64,000 bases of DNA from NCBI RefSeq assembly GCF_002583405.1, contig NZ_BCMJ01000001.1, positions 351,438 through 415,437 of the forward strand, written 5' to 3'. Of the stretch, positions 18,604 to 28,233 are shown one piece after another. The first letter of the stretch is position 1; each line of letters opens with the position of its first letter. The DNA comes from Secundilactobacillus silagincola (lineage in GTDB: Bacteria > Bacillota > Bacilli > Lactobacillales > Lactobacillaceae). Made by a program: the position numbers and the translations under genes. Under the pieces are notes generated by a model. It was not told the origin of the DNA. It saw only the letters and a program-made list of their open reading frames with translations, and did not search any database.

Positions 18604-19352
18604 TCTTGCTATTAGGCGGTACCAGTGAAAGCTTGGATGTCGCCGATTATCTGACGAAGATCAATGCACCGTTTATTTTGTCGGTCACTACGGATTACGG
18701 TGCAGAACTTGCACGACCACATGCCGCGCACGTCAGTCAGCAGATATTGACGCCAGCAACTTTTCACGCGTTCTTTTCTGACCATAATATCACGTTGATT
18801 ATCGATGCCACGCACCCATTTGCGAAGGTGATCTCAGGCACCGTGATGGTGGCAGCAAAAACGGATCAGATTAGGTATATTCGCTTGGAACGAGCAAACG
18901 GTTTAGAAGAAGGACCCAACTTGAAGTTGTTTGATGATCTGGATGGCGTGGTCGATTATCTAAGACCAACTACTGGGACGGTTTACCTCTCTACTGGCAG
19001 TAAAACGGCTGGTGATTATGCCCAAAAGCTTGGCGTTAATCGCCTACATGTCCGCGTTTTACCAACCGTTAAAGCAATTGGCTTGCTGGATGATGCTGGT
19101 TTTGAAGCCGACCAAATCGATGCTGTTCGCGGACCGTTTAGTGAACAGCTCAACATTGAACTGTTTGATCGCTGTCACGCAATTGCGGTGGTGACAAAAG
19201 AATCTGGGCGTCGTGGCGGCGTTCAGGAAAAAATAACGGCCTGTGAAAAACTGGGAATTCCGTGTTTGGTCATTAAACGGCCAACGCTGGAATATCCGGA
19301 GCGGGCCATAAGTTTAGCCGAATTAAGGGCACTATTGGAGGGAACGCAATGA
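18600..19352 (+). CDS. cbiJ: Cobalt-precorrin-6A reductase CbiJ
   Basis: A 250-residue NAD(P)H-dependent reductase: N-terminal ILLLGGTSES nucleotide loop and the DATHPFAKVISG motif conserved in CobK/CbiJ, with AVVTKESGRRGGVQEK near the C-terminus. The TTG start at 18600 overlaps the cbiH stop by 4 bp; GAGGG lies upstream. Confidence 0.93.
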   Translation: MILLLGGTSESLDVADYLTKINAPFILSVTTDYGAELARPHAAHVSQQILTPATFHAFFSDHNITLIIDATHPFAKVISGTVMVAAKTDQIRYIRLERANGLEEGPNLKLFDDLDGVVDYLRPTTGTVYLSTGSKTAGDYAQKLGVNRLHVRVLPTVKAIGLLDDAGFEADQIDAVRGPFSEQLNIELFDRCHAIAVVTKESGRRGGVQEKITACEKLGIPCLVIKRPTLEYPERAISLAELRALLEGTQ

Positions 19353-20755
19353 ACGGTTTAGTTTCACTTATTGGCGCCGGACCAGGCAACCCGGAACTGC
19401 TCACACTGTTGGGCAAGCGCCGCCTTGAAGAAGCCGACGTCATCGTGTATGACCGGTTGGTAAACCCTGCGTTACTGTCACCGTTTGTGGCAGAGAAAAT
19501 TGATGTGGGTAAAATGCCACTTCACCATAAAATCAGCCAGTATCAGATCAACGATATGCTAGTGGACCTGTCCAAACAGGGAAAGCGAGTTGTCCGCTTA
19601 AAGGCGGGCGACCCATACGTGTTTGGCCGTGGCGGTGAAGAAGGTCAGTACCTGAGTCAACATCAAATTCCTTTCGAAGTCGTCCCTGGATTGACTAGTG
19701 CCATTGCAGGGTTAGCGGCTGCAGGGATTCCCATTACTCACCGTGATTTTGCCTCCAGTTTTCACGTCATTACCGGACACCGCAAAGCCAACGGAGAAGA
19801 ATTGGATTGGGAAAACATTGCACATCAGGAAGGGACGATTGTTTTCTTGATGGGCATGGCACAGCTGCCTAACATTGCTAAACAGTTAGTGGCGCATGGA
19901 ATGGCCAGCGATACACCGGTTGCGGTGGTTCAATGGGCAACCCACTGGAAGCAACGGTCAATCTCGTCTGACTTAGCCAACGTGGTTCAAACAGTTGAGA
20001 AGATGCACATCTCATCACCGGCACTGATCGTGGTTGGTGGCGTTGTTAAGTTGATGGGTGATCTGCAGCCGCATCGGCCGTTACAGGGGTTGCACTTCTT
20101 GATTCCGTTCAAACAGGATTCAAAATTATTTAACGCCCTCCAAGATGAAGGGGCAGCCGTAAACTTCTTTGATCGGCGGGTCAAGAAACCATTGGCATTT
20201 GAACTGCCAGACTTTGACGCTGGCGGCGTGCTGATTGTCACTGATTTTGCAGCCTTTCACTACTTTCAGGAACGCTTGCTGACACTGGGAATCGATAATC
20301 GAGCACTGGCTAACTGGAAACTAGTGGCTAGCAACCACATCGTGAAGTACCGGTTGCAGCAAGATGGTCTGCTGGCAGACGGGCTGTATGATCCTAAGAA
20401 ATTAGATTATAAACGGCCAATTGTTTTCATTGGTGAACGGCTGGCGTTGTCAAACTATAACGTCGACGTTGCTGCCAAAGCCGACTATCTGGCGACATAC
20501 CAAAGTGAAACGATCAATCAAAATATTGATCTAAACGATTTTCACGGTATTGTTTTTCCAAGCTCAGCATCGGTTACCGATCTCTATACCGGCTGTACCA
20601 GTGAGGAACGTGAATTAATGAGCAAAATGAGTTGTTTCGCTATGGGTCAAACGGTAGCTAATGAATGCCAGAAATTAGGCTTGAAGAATGTTATCGAGGT
20701 CAAACCAAGTTATGATAACGTGATTCAAACGGTAAAGAAGGTCTTTGCACGATGA
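19349..20755 (+). CDS. cobA: Uroporphyrinogen-III C-methyltransferase fused to a HemD-like domain
   Basis: A 468-residue, two-domain protein. Residues 1 to about 240 are a full SUMT: GAGPGNPELLTLLG, VYDRLVNPALL, RLKAGDPYVFGRGGEE and GIPITHRD. It makes precorrin-2 from uroporphyrinogen III. The rest (about 250-468) resembles uroporphyrinogen-III synthase (PSYDNVIQTVKKVF near the end) but is diverged. A second, stand-alone HemD lies at 34.2 kb, so which domain is the working synthase is open. ATGA overlaps on both sides (cbiJ and cbiK). Confidence 0.93.
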   Translation: MNGLVSLIGAGPGNPELLTLLGKRRLEEADVIVYDRLVNPALLSPFVAEKIDVGKMPLHHKISQYQINDMLVDLSKQGKRVVRLKAGDPYVFGRGGEEGQYLSQHQIPFEVVPGLTSAIAGLAAAGIPITHRDFASSFHVITGHRKANGEELDWENIAHQEGTIVFLMGMAQLPNIAKQLVAHGMASDTPVAVVQWATHWKQRSISSDLANVVQTVEKMHISSPALIVVGGVVKLMGDLQPHRPLQGLHFLIPFKQDSKLFNALQDEGAAVNFFDRRVKKPLAFELPDFDAGGVLIVTDFAAFHYFQERLLTLGIDNRALANWKLVASNHIVKYRLQQDGLLADGLYDPKKLDYKRPIVFIGERLALSNYNVDVAAKADYLATYQSETINQNIDLNDFHGIVFPSSASVTDLYTGCTSEERELMSKMSCFAMGQTVANECQKLGLKNVIEVKPSYDNVIQTVKKVFAR

Positions 20756-21546
20756 GTAAAACAGCATTATTAATGGTGAGTTTTGGTACCACTTATCCCG
20801 AGACGCGTCACAAAACGATTGAAGCCACGGAGAACGCCTTTCGAGCAGCTTTTCCTGATGCCGAAGTTTTCCGGGCGTTTACGTCAAAAATCGTTGTTTC
20901 ACGAATCAAGAAAAACGAGGGTCTTAGCATTGATTCACCGCAAGAGGCACTTGCCAAGATTATTGCCGGCGGATATGACAACCTTTACGTACAATCGCTG
21001 CACCTGATTCCTGGTATTGAGTACCACCAAGTTGAAACGGCCGTGGCAAAGGAATCGGATCATTTTAAACGGGTCGTCATGGGTCGGCCATTATTAAACG
21101 ACTTTGCGGATTATCAGGATACGGTTGCTTTTTTAAAGCAGATTGGTAACCCACTGGCAGCTGATGAGGCCGTACTCTTTATGGGACACGGCACTGCAAA
21201 TAGTGCCTTTACGGCCTACGCTTGCTTGGATCATATGTTGATGGGCAGTCAGCATTACATGGGCGCGGTTGAAAGTTATCCTGATATTCAGTTTGAAATT
21301 AGCCGGCTTAAGGCGGCTGGTGTCAAACATGTGAGGTTGCAGCCGTTCATGCTGGTGGCGGGCAATCACGCTCATAATGACATGGCTTCTGACGCGCCTG
21401 ATTCTTGGCAGAGCCAGTTGCAGGATGCAGGAATTCAAGTGGTGTCACAGTTGAAAGGTATGGGCGAATATCCCGAAATTCAACAGCAGTTCATTACCCA
21501 TCTAAAACGACAATTAGCGTCAACTGAGACGAAAGGCGGTATGTAA
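20752..21546 (+). CDS. cbiK: Sirohydrochlorin cobaltochelatase CbiK
   Basis: A 264-residue class II chelatase. The N-terminal LLMVSFGTTYPETR, a histidine in SLHLIPGIEYHQ, and the later MGHGTANSAF and AGNHAHNDMASD segments give the histidine set used for cobalt binding in CbiK. It inserts Co2+ early, which defines the anaerobic pathway. ATGA overlap with cobA; cbiL follows after 2 bp. Confidence 0.95.
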   Translation: MSKTALLMVSFGTTYPETRHKTIEATENAFRAAFPDAEVFRAFTSKIVVSRIKKNEGLSIDSPQEALAKIIAGGYDNLYVQSLHLIPGIEYHQVETAVAKESDHFKRVVMGRPLLNDFADYQDTVAFLKQIGNPLAADEAVLFMGHGTANSAFTAYACLDHMLMGSQHYMGAVESYPDIQFEISRLKAAGVKHVRLQPFMLVAGNHAHNDMASDAPDSWQSQLQDAGIQVVSQLKGMGEYPEIQQQFITHLKRQLASTETKGGM

Positions 21547-21548
21547 CG

Positions 21549-22250
21549 ATGGCAACATTTTATGGCATCGGGGTTGGCCCCGGTGACAGCGAACTAATGA
21601 CAGTGAAGGCAGTCAACACGCTTAAACAAATTGACATCCTATACGCCCCTAAGGCCCATAATGACCAGCCGAGTGTCGCGGAAAAAATCGCATCGCCGTA
21701 CTTTTCAGAAGAACTAACGGTCAAAAGACGACGCTTCCCGATGGTCAAAGATCTCAGCGAGAAACAGGCCAGTTGGCGTGCCATTGCTGAAGAAATCGTG
21801 GCAGACGTTAAAGCGGGCCACGATGTGGGTTTTATCACGCTGGGTGATGCTTCTGTATACAGTACTTATAGTTACTTGCTCGATATTATTGGTGATCAGA
21901 TTGCGGTGGAGACGGTGGCAGGTATTTCTGCTTATTCGCAGATTGCGGCAGCTACGTCAATCCCACTGGTGTTAGATGATGAACTTTTAGAAATAATTCC
22001 AGCAACCGCGGATATGTCGCTGATCGATAAGGCGGTCGATATTAATGACAATGTGGTTCTCATGAAAGTGGCAACCCATTGGTCAGAAATCTTTGAGTTG
22101 CTGGCATCAAAAAAATTGCTGAATCAGGCAATTGTAATCGTAAACGCTTCAATGGCTAACCAGCAGCAGTTTAAGGTTGCCGAGTTGACCAAAGAAACGA
22201 AATTGCCATACTTTTCAACATTGATATTAAAAAAGAAATATCAATTCTGA
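21549..22250 (+). CDS. cbiL: Cobalt-factor II C20-methyltransferase CbiL
   Basis: A 233-residue tetrapyrrole methylase: GIGVGPGDSELMTVKAV at the N-terminus, LGDASVYSTYSYL and PETVAGI-like ETVAGISAYSQIAA. It methylates C20 of cobalt-precorrin-2/factor II. Weak ribosome site (AAAGGCGGT) in the end of cbiK. Confidence 0.94.
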   Translation: MATFYGIGVGPGDSELMTVKAVNTLKQIDILYAPKAHNDQPSVAEKIASPYFSEELTVKRRRFPMVKDLSEKQASWRAIAEEIVADVKAGHDVGFITLGDASVYSTYSYLLDIIGDQIAVETVAGISAYSQIAAATSIPLVLDDELLEIIPATADMSLIDKAVDINDNVVLMKVATHWSEIFELLASKKLLNQAIVIVNASMANQQQFKVAELTKETKLPYFSTLILKKKYQF

Positions 22251-22274
22251 TTAATATTAGATAGGGTGAAACAA

Positions 22275-23030
22275 ATGAAAAAAGTTTTTAGAAATCATTT
22301 GGTACCAAAGGTAAGCGTGATTGTTGGCCTGTGTTCCTTGCTGTACTTTGCACTGTATCCTCGCGATGCATATGCCATGCACATCATGGAAGGGATGTTA
22401 CCGCCAAAGTGGTGTATTTTCTGGTTTGCGGTTAGTGCACCGTTCTTCATTTACGGGTTATACCGGATGAAAAAAATCGTTATCTCGACCACTCAAAATG
22501 CTAAGATCATGCTGGCACTATGCGGTGCTTTTGTGTTCGTCCTTTCATCGCTGAAGCTGCCTTCTGTTACGGGTTCATGCTCGCATCCAACCGGGGTCGG
22601 GTTGGGTACCGCAATGTTCGGGCCAGGAGTCATGTCAGTTCTTGGGGTGATTATCTTACTGTTTCAAGCGTTACTGCTTGCTCATGGTGGTTTAACCACC
22701 CTTGGTGCTAACTGCTTTTCAATGACGATTGTCGGGCCATTTGTCGGGTACGCGACGTACAAAATTTGCCGAGCATTGAAACTCAGTCGTGCAGTATCAC
22801 TGTTCATGTGTGCGGTACTTGCTGATTGGTCAACTTATGTGACCACGTCATTCCAGTTAGCAGTTGTTTTTCCAGACCCGAATAACGGGGTTGGTGGTGC
22901 TGTGATCAAGTTCTTAGGTATTTACGCGGTAACGCAGATTCCGTTGGCTATTGCCGAAGGGTTTTTGACCGTGATTGTCTATAACCTGGTGATCAGCAAT
23001 AATCTCTGGAAGGAGAATGCACTGGGATGA
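22275..23030 (+). CDS. cbiM: Cobalt ECF transporter substrate-binding membrane protein CbiM
   Basis: A 251-residue membrane protein. After a signal-like leader ending around AYA it has the family hallmark [12 protein letters not shown]; in CbiM/NikM proteins the mature N-terminal Met-His binds the metal. The motif [11 protein letters not shown] is also diagnostic. It forms a cobalt-specific ECF transporter with CbiN, CbiQ and CbiO. ATG 22275 follows AGGGTG; GTG 22266 is in frame but overlaps that site. Confidence 0.95.
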   Translation: MKKVFRNHLVPKVSVIVGLCSLLYFALYPRDAYAMHIMEGMLPPKWCIFWFAVSAPFFIYGLYRMKKIVISTTQNAKIMLALCGAFVFVLSSLKLPSVTGSCSHPTGVGLGTAMFGPGVMSVLGVIILLFQALLLAHGGLTTLGANCFSMTIVGPFVGYATYKICRALKLSRAVSLFMCAVLADWSTYVTTSFQLAVVFPDPNNGVGGAVIKFLGIYAVTQIPLAIAEGFLTVIVYNLVISNNLWKENALG

Positions 23031-23359
23031 AGAAAAAGACCAAGCAAAACTGGATACTACTATTGTTAGTCTTAATTCTCGTGATCACACCATTCTTCGT
23101 AGCCAAAGGCGGTTCGTTTTCCGGCAGTGATGATGAAGGGACAGCTCAGATCAAGGAAAATGATCCTAGCTATAAAGTCTGGATTCATCCGATATGGACG
23201 CCACCTTCAGCCGAAATTGAAAGTTTGCTGTTCACGGTACAAGGCAGTTTGGGGACCGGTGTGATCGCCTATATTATTGGTAACGCTCATGGTCGTAGGA
23301 AAGAACGACAACGTCAGCAGCAAGCACAAGCTAAAAACAATTCTGACAATGGTCGTTAA
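23027..23359 (+). CDS. cbiN: Cobalt transport protein CbiN
   Basis: A 110-residue protein with two membrane segments and an extracytoplasmic stretch holding the conserved SDD and the [15 protein letters not shown] region, as in CbiN. It stimulates cobalt loading of CbiM. ATGA overlap with cbiM, GGAG upstream. The C-terminus is a charged, Gln-rich cytoplasmic tail. Confidence 0.93.
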   Translation: MKKKTKQNWILLLLVLILVITPFFVAKGGSFSGSDDEGTAQIKENDPSYKVWIHPIWTPPSAEIESLLFTVQGSLGTGVIAYIIGNAHGRRKERQRQQQAQAKNNSDNGR

Positions 23360-23371
23360 TAGGGTGATGAA

Positions 23372-24064
23372 ATGTTAGTCATTGATAAGTACGCTTATTC
23401 AAATCGAATCGTTAAGTGGTCTCCTAAAATAAAGGGCCTACTTTGGCTGCTTGGCATTGTCTTGGCCTTTCAACCAATCATTCTAATCAAAATCGTTGTC
23501 CTCGCAGTCGTTATCTGGCATACCTTATATGCGACAAAGATGTCTGTCCGTGTTTATTTGCATTGGCTCTATGCGGTATTGCCCTTTCTCCTACTAAGCG
23601 TTATTGGCATTGTTTTCACTATGTCACCTAAAGCCAGTCAGATTTATTATCCGATTCACCTGTTTGGCAGTTACTTTGGGGTGTCTAAGGTGATGTTGCC
23701 AAGGGGGCTGCGGCTTGGCGTACAAGTCTTGACGGCGGTGGTTTGCACATATTGGTTCGCTTTGACCACGCCGTTTCAGCAGATTATTTTAATGTTGAAA
23801 GCTGTCCATATGCCCGCCTTGATGATTGAGGAAACGATGCTCATGTATCGCTTCATCTTCATTTTTATTGAAGCGTGTGAACAGATTTATCGGGCTCAAA
23901 AATTACGGTTAGGTTACCGGACTTTCCGTTTATCCATTCATTCAGCTGGTATTTTAGTTAAGATGCTTTTTCAGCAAGTGATGACTGATTATCAGCAAAT
24001 GGTGTATGCGTTGGATGCAAAATTGTATAATGGCGAATTCAAAGTTGGGGAGGATGATGAGTGA
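23372..24064 (+). CDS. cbiQ: Cobalt ECF transporter T-component CbiQ
   Basis: A 230-residue membrane protein with an N-terminal DKYAYSNR motif typical of CbiQ and a coupling-helix-like RAQKLRLGYRT segment that would contact the ATPase. It is the scaffold joining CbiMN to CbiO. Confidence 0.92.
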   Translation: MLVIDKYAYSNRIVKWSPKIKGLLWLLGIVLAFQPIILIKIVVLAVVIWHTLYATKMSVRVYLHWLYAVLPFLLLSVIGIVFTMSPKASQIYYPIHLFGSYFGVSKVMLPRGLRLGVQVLTAVVCTYWFALTTPFQQIILMLKAVHMPALMIEETMLMYRFIFIFIEACEQIYRAQKLRLGYRTFRLSIHSAGILVKMLFQQVMTDYQQMVYALDAKLYNGEFKVGEDDE

Positions 24065-24891
24065 TGATTGAACTAGAGCATGTGGATTTTTCATATGAGA
24101 AAAATCACCCAATTTTGAAGGATATTTCAGCTAAGTTTGGTGAGAATGGTTCCAAAGTCGTGGGTATCATTGGTCCTAATGGAACTGGTAAATCGACCTT
24201 GTTTTTGAACTTGGTTGGAATACTAAAGCCCACCAGCGGTAAAATCTTAGTGGATAATCAGCCCATTAATTATTCTAAAAAGGGTTTGAATCAGTTACGT
24301 CAAAAAGTGGGCATCGTTTTTCAAAACTCTGATCAGCAGATCTTTTATTCCATTGTTAAAGATGATGTTGCGTTTGCCCTTCATAATTTGGATGTTCCGA
24401 AAGATGAGATCAAGCAGCGGGTAAATACGATTTTAAGGGAATTAGATATTAGCCACCTTAAGGATCGACCCATTCAATACCTCAGTGGCGGTCAAAAAAA
24501 GCGAGTTGCCATTGCGGGTATTTTGGTTTTAAATTCTGAATGGCTGCTACTGGATGAACCGACTGCGGGACTCGACCCAGATGGGAAGCGACGAATGGTT
24601 GAACTGATCAAGCACTTAATCGATCGGGGCCAAAAAGTTATTCTGTCTAGCCATGACATTGATTTTATGTATGAAGTTTGTGATTACTTTTATATTTTGC
24701 AAGCCGGCCACATTGTGAAATCAGGTCAAAAGGAAACGGTTTTTGATGATGAAAAAGCGCTGTTGAAGAATAAGCTTGACCAGCCGTGGCTCGTAAAAAT
24801 TCATCAGAAATTACATTTGCCACTTTATGCTAATGAAGCAGAACTTTTTGCCGATAAGACGCTGCAAGCTAAATTAGCCAAGTTAGAATAA
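24064..24891 (+). CDS. cbiO: Cobalt ECF transporter ATPase CbiO
   Basis: A 275-residue ABC ATPase: Walker A GPNGTGKST, Q-loop FQNSDQQ, signature LSGGQKKR, Walker B LLLDEPTAGLD and H-loop SSHD. It powers cobalt uptake as a homodimer. ATG 24064 overlaps the cbiQ stop by one base; GTG 24061 is possible but not needed. GGGGAGG lies upstream. A 64-bp gap follows, one of the two largest inside the run. Confidence 0.95.
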   Translation: MIELEHVDFSYEKNHPILKDISAKFGENGSKVVGIIGPNGTGKSTLFLNLVGILKPTSGKILVDNQPINYSKKGLNQLRQKVGIVFQNSDQQIFYSIVKDDVAFALHNLDVPKDEIKQRVNTILRELDISHLKDRPIQYLSGGQKKRVAIAGILVLNSEWLLLDEPTAGLDPDGKRRMVELIKHLIDRGQKVILSSHDIDFMYEVCDYFYILQAGHIVKSGQKETVFDDEKALLKNKLDQPWLVKIHQKLHLPLYANEAELFADKTLQAKLAKLE

Positions 24892-24955
24892 CGGGTGTGC
24901 CAGTGCGTGAATCACGCGTATTGGTCATTACATAAGGAAGCGGAGGTACGCAAGT

Positions 24956-26470
24956 ATGTGTGCAAAATCAATCATGTTTCAAGGAACGGCCTCGGATTCA
25001 GGTAAGAGCTGGGTTGCTGCCGGTCTTTGCCGAATATTGAAGAATCGGGGCCTTAAAGTTGCTCCGTTTAAATCACAGAATATGGCCTTGAATTCCTACA
25101 TCACTGCTGATGGTAAGGAAATGGGTCGTGCTCAGGTGTTTCAGGCGGAAGCCGCCGGAGTTGCCCCAGATGTACGGATGAATCCCTTACTATTGAAACC
25201 GTCGACGGACAAGGAATCACAGGTGGTGTTTATGGGCAAGGTACTCACGGATATGACTGCTGTTGAGTATCAGAACCATAAAATGGCGCTGAAGGATCGG
25301 GTGCTAGAAACGTACAAGTCGTTGGCGGCTGAAAACGACGTCATGGTTCTAGAAGGTGCTGGCAGTCCGGCAGAAATCAATCTGGATACCAAAGGATTGG
25401 TTAATATGGGCATGGCTGAAATGGCCCACGCACCCGTTATTTTAGTGGCAGATATTGATAAGGGCGGAATGTATGCGTCGATTTACGGGACGATTAAGTT
25501 GCTGCCTGAAGAAGACCAGAAGCGGTTTAAGGGCATCATCGTCAATAAGTTTCGTGGCGATGCCAGTTTGTTAAAGTCCGGAAATGATATGATTGAAAAA
25601 TTGACCGGTGTGCCAGTCATTGGCGTGATTCCTATGACCGATGTTGATCTCGACGAGGAAGACAGTGTTGCGCTTGAACGGAAGTCTCGGGTCAAGGATG
25701 CCACAAAGGATCTTGATGTGGCGGTAATGGCCTTGCAGAAGATGTCCAACTTTACCGATTTTCATAGTTTGGAGATTCAACCAGACGTTTCAGTTCGCTA
25801 CGTGGTTAAGCCGGAAGACCTGGGGAACCCAGATTTGCTGATCTTGCCTGGCAGCAAGAACACTAACGAGGATATGGCCTATCTGCGAACACATGGGTTT
25901 GTGCCTGAGATTCAAGCGTTGCACGCACATAAGACGCAGATCGTCGGTATTTGCGGCGGTTATCAGATTCTTGGTAACCAGTTACATGACCCTAATCATG
26001 TTGAATCAGATATTACTGACCAAGATGGTTTGCAGCTGCTCGATATTCAAACTACCTTTACGGGTGAAAAAACCACTACGCAAGCGATTGCGAAACATCA
26101 GGATGCGACCTTGCACGGTTATGAGATTCATATGGGAGAGACCACTCTTGGGAAGGATGCCACGCCGTTTTCAACCATTATTGAAAACAACGGTGAACCC
26201 GAAGACCGTTTAGATGGCGCTGTGAACGGTGATGGCAGTGTCTGGGGAACTTATCTCCACGGCATTTTTGACAACACCGCTTGGACGCGGCAGCTGCTAG
26301 ACCGGTTACGGGTTGCTAAAGGGTTGCAGCCGTTACACGCCAAGAATGAGTCCATGGCGGAATACAAGGAAGCCCAGTACGAAAAATTAGCTAAAATTGT
26401 TGAAGAAAACGTGGATATGGCTAAAATCGATCAAATTTTGGCTGAATCTGACGTGGATTACGGGAAGTGA
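24956..26470 (+). CDS. cbiP: Cobyric acid synthase CbiP (CobQ)
   Basis: A 504-residue glutamine amidotransferase. The N-terminal GTASDSGKSWVAAGLC nucleotide loop and KSQNMALNSY are family hallmarks; the C-terminal glutaminase has its nucleophile in GICGGYQILG and a histidine in WGTYLHGIFD. It amidates side chains b, d, e and g of adenosylcobyrinate a,c-diamide. A strong GCGGAGG precedes ATG. Confidence 0.96.
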   Translation: MCAKSIMFQGTASDSGKSWVAAGLCRILKNRGLKVAPFKSQNMALNSYITADGKEMGRAQVFQAEAAGVAPDVRMNPLLLKPSTDKESQVVFMGKVLTDMTAVEYQNHKMALKDRVLETYKSLAAENDVMVLEGAGSPAEINLDTKGLVNMGMAEMAHAPVILVADIDKGGMYASIYGTIKLLPEEDQKRFKGIIVNKFRGDASLLKSGNDMIEKLTGVPVIGVIPMTDVDLDEEDSVALERKSRVKDATKDLDVAVMALQKMSNFTDFHSLEIQPDVSVRYVVKPEDLGNPDLLILPGSKNTNEDMAYLRTHGFVPEIQALHAHKTQIVGICGGYQILGNQLHDPNHVESDITDQDGLQLLDIQTTFTGEKTTTQAIAKHQDATLHGYEIHMGETTLGKDATPFSTIIENNGEPEDRLDGAVNGDGSVWGTYLHGIFDNTAWTRQLLDRLRVAKGLQPLHAKNESMAEYKEAQYEKLAKIVEENVDMAKIDQILAESDVDYGK

Positions 26471-26940
26471 ATCAAGTGAACTATCCATATCCAATTAATA
26501 TTGACCTGAGTCGTAAACGCGTTGCCGTGATTGGCGGGGGTAAGGTAGCCGCACGTAAAGTGGCTGGCTTACTGGATGCTAGAGCGAACGTCTTTGTGAT
26601 CAGCCCGACGCTGTGTGATGCGATTGATCCTGCTAAGATCACTTGGATCAAAAAGGAGTATGAGACCGGTGATATTTCCGAGATGGATATTATCATTGCC
26701 TGTACGAATAATCGCAGTGTTAACCAGCAGGTCACAAAAGATGCCACACATTTTCAGTTGGTTAACGATGCCAGTGATAAAAAGCAGTCCGACTTTTTCA
26801 ACGTCGCACGCGTGGAATCAAAGAATCTGCTGGTAACCGTTTCAACCAAGGGGAAGTCACCAGCTAAGGCCAAGCAGATCAAGCAAGAAATTCGTCAGTG
26901 GCTTGAAAGCAAGCACTGGTTTAACCAAGAGGAGGATTAA
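26467..26940 (+). CDS. Precorrin-2 dehydrogenase / siroheme-synthase N-domain protein
   Basis: A 157-residue protein with the NAD-binding loop VAVIGGGKVAARK near residues 20-32, equal to the N-terminal CysG/SirC/Met8p domain. It oxidises precorrin-2 to sirohydrochlorin (factor II), the substrate of CbiK. It is shorter than SirC of bacilli and has no separate chelatase domain. The GTG start at 26467 overlaps the cbiP stop by 4 bp. It lies beside hemA as in other lactobacillal B12 loci. Confidence 0.9.
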   Translation: MNQVNYPYPINIDLSRKRVAVIGGGKVAARKVAGLLDARANVFVISPTLCDAIDPAKITWIKKEYETGDISEMDIIIACTNNRSVNQQVTKDATHFQLVNDASDKKQSDFFNVARVESKNLLVTVSTKGKSPAKAKQIKQEIRQWLESKHWFNQEED

Positions 26941-26943
26941 TAC

Positions 26944-28233
26944 ATGTTTGTCATTTACGTCAGTCTGAACTACCAACATCTGCCAATTACTACACGAGAA
27001 CAGTTAGTTTTCAGCAAAGAAGAACTGACTCAGGCGAACGAACTGTTAAGTGATGAAAAATCGATCCTTGAAAATATGATCTTGTCAACGTGTAACCGAA
27101 CCGAAGTCTACGCTGTGGTTGACCAGATTCATACTGGCCGTTATTATATTAAACGCTTTTTAGCCAACTGGTTTCACGTCTCCATCGATCAAATCAGCAA
27201 ATGGGCAGAAATTGGTTTTAAACAAGATGCCGTGGCACATTTGTTGCGGGTAACGACTGGTTTGGAATCCTTGATTGTGGGCGAACCGCAGATTTTGGGT
27301 CAGGTGAAGGATGCTTTCTTCACCGCACGTGACCTTGGAACCACCGGGGTGATCCTTAATCATCTGGCAAAGGCCGCTATTACGTTTGCTAAAAAACAGC
27401 ATACGACCTATCGCGTGAGTGAGTTGTCCAAAACGTCGGGGCAGACCGGGTTACACCAAATTAAAACGGTACTGCAGGACCTTTCGGATAAGCACCTGGT
27501 GATCGCAGGTCTTGGCGAGGTTGGTAGTCACGTGTTGAAGAATGCTAGTACCATGGGCTTTAGCGAAATCACCATTTTGAATCGGACGAATGAAAAAGCG
27601 GTTCAGATGGCCGAGAACTATGGCGAAACGGTGCAGGCGGCTAGCTGGGATAAATTAGCGGTGGCAGCGAACGCGGCGGATACCGTTATTCTCGCAACTT
27701 CTGCGAAATCACCAGTACTGAACGGCCACATCTTTGATAGCGGAACCACCAATTTGAAGATCATCGTGGACTTAGGTGTACCGCGTAACGTGCACAGTGA
27801 AGATTTACCTGCTGAGATCACCTATTTTGATATTGATCACTTAACGGCCATCATTTCGGAAAATCAAAAGGCTAAGGCTGAGATGATCGACCAGATGGCA
27901 GCTCAAGTACCCGCAGCCGTAGATGAATTTTACGTATGGGAACAACAGCTTCACGTGGTCCCCGTCATTAAAGAGATTCGGGAGTCTGCGATGGACATTG
28001 AAAAGACCGCTTATGACAGTTTGCTGCGAAAGTTGCCAGAACTTGATGTCCACCAGCGTAAGGTCATCAGCAAGCATATGAAGAGCATTATCAATCAGAT
28101 GATTCTCGGTCCCATCAAAGGGGTCAAGGAGTTGGCTCTTCAGGAAGATGTTGACGTGGATCTGGCATTTATTTGCCAAATTCTTGGTCTCCCAACAGAC
28201 TTAGCAAAACAGGAGCGCACTTATGAAAAATGA
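26944..28233 (+). CDS. hemA: Glutamyl-tRNA reductase HemA
   Basis: A 429-residue enzyme. The nucleophilic cysteine is in LSTCNRTEVYAV (near residue 48), followed by GLESLIVGEPQILGQV and the NADPH-binding GLGEVG loop. It commits Glu-tRNA to tetrapyrrole synthesis via glutamate-1-semialdehyde. GGAGG precedes ATG 3 bp after the dehydrogenase gene; the stop overlaps hemC by 11 bp. Confidence 0.96.
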   Translation: MFVIYVSLNYQHLPITTREQLVFSKEELTQANELLSDEKSILENMILSTCNRTEVYAVVDQIHTGRYYIKRFLANWFHVSIDQISKWAEIGFKQDAVAHLLRVTTGLESLIVGEPQILGQVKDAFFTARDLGTTGVILNHLAKAAITFAKKQHTTYRVSELSKTSGQTGLHQIKTVLQDLSDKHLVIAGLGEVGSHVLKNASTMGFSEITILNRTNEKAVQMAENYGETVQAASWDKLAVAANAADTVILATSAKSPVLNGHIFDSGTTNLKIIVDLGVPRNVHSEDLPAEITYFDIDHLTAIISENQKAKAEMIDQMAAQVPAAVDEFYVWEQQLHVVPVIKEIRESAMDIEKTAYDSLLRKLPELDVHQRKVISKHMKSIINQMILGPIKGVKELALQEDVDVDLAFICQILGLPTDLAKQERTYEK

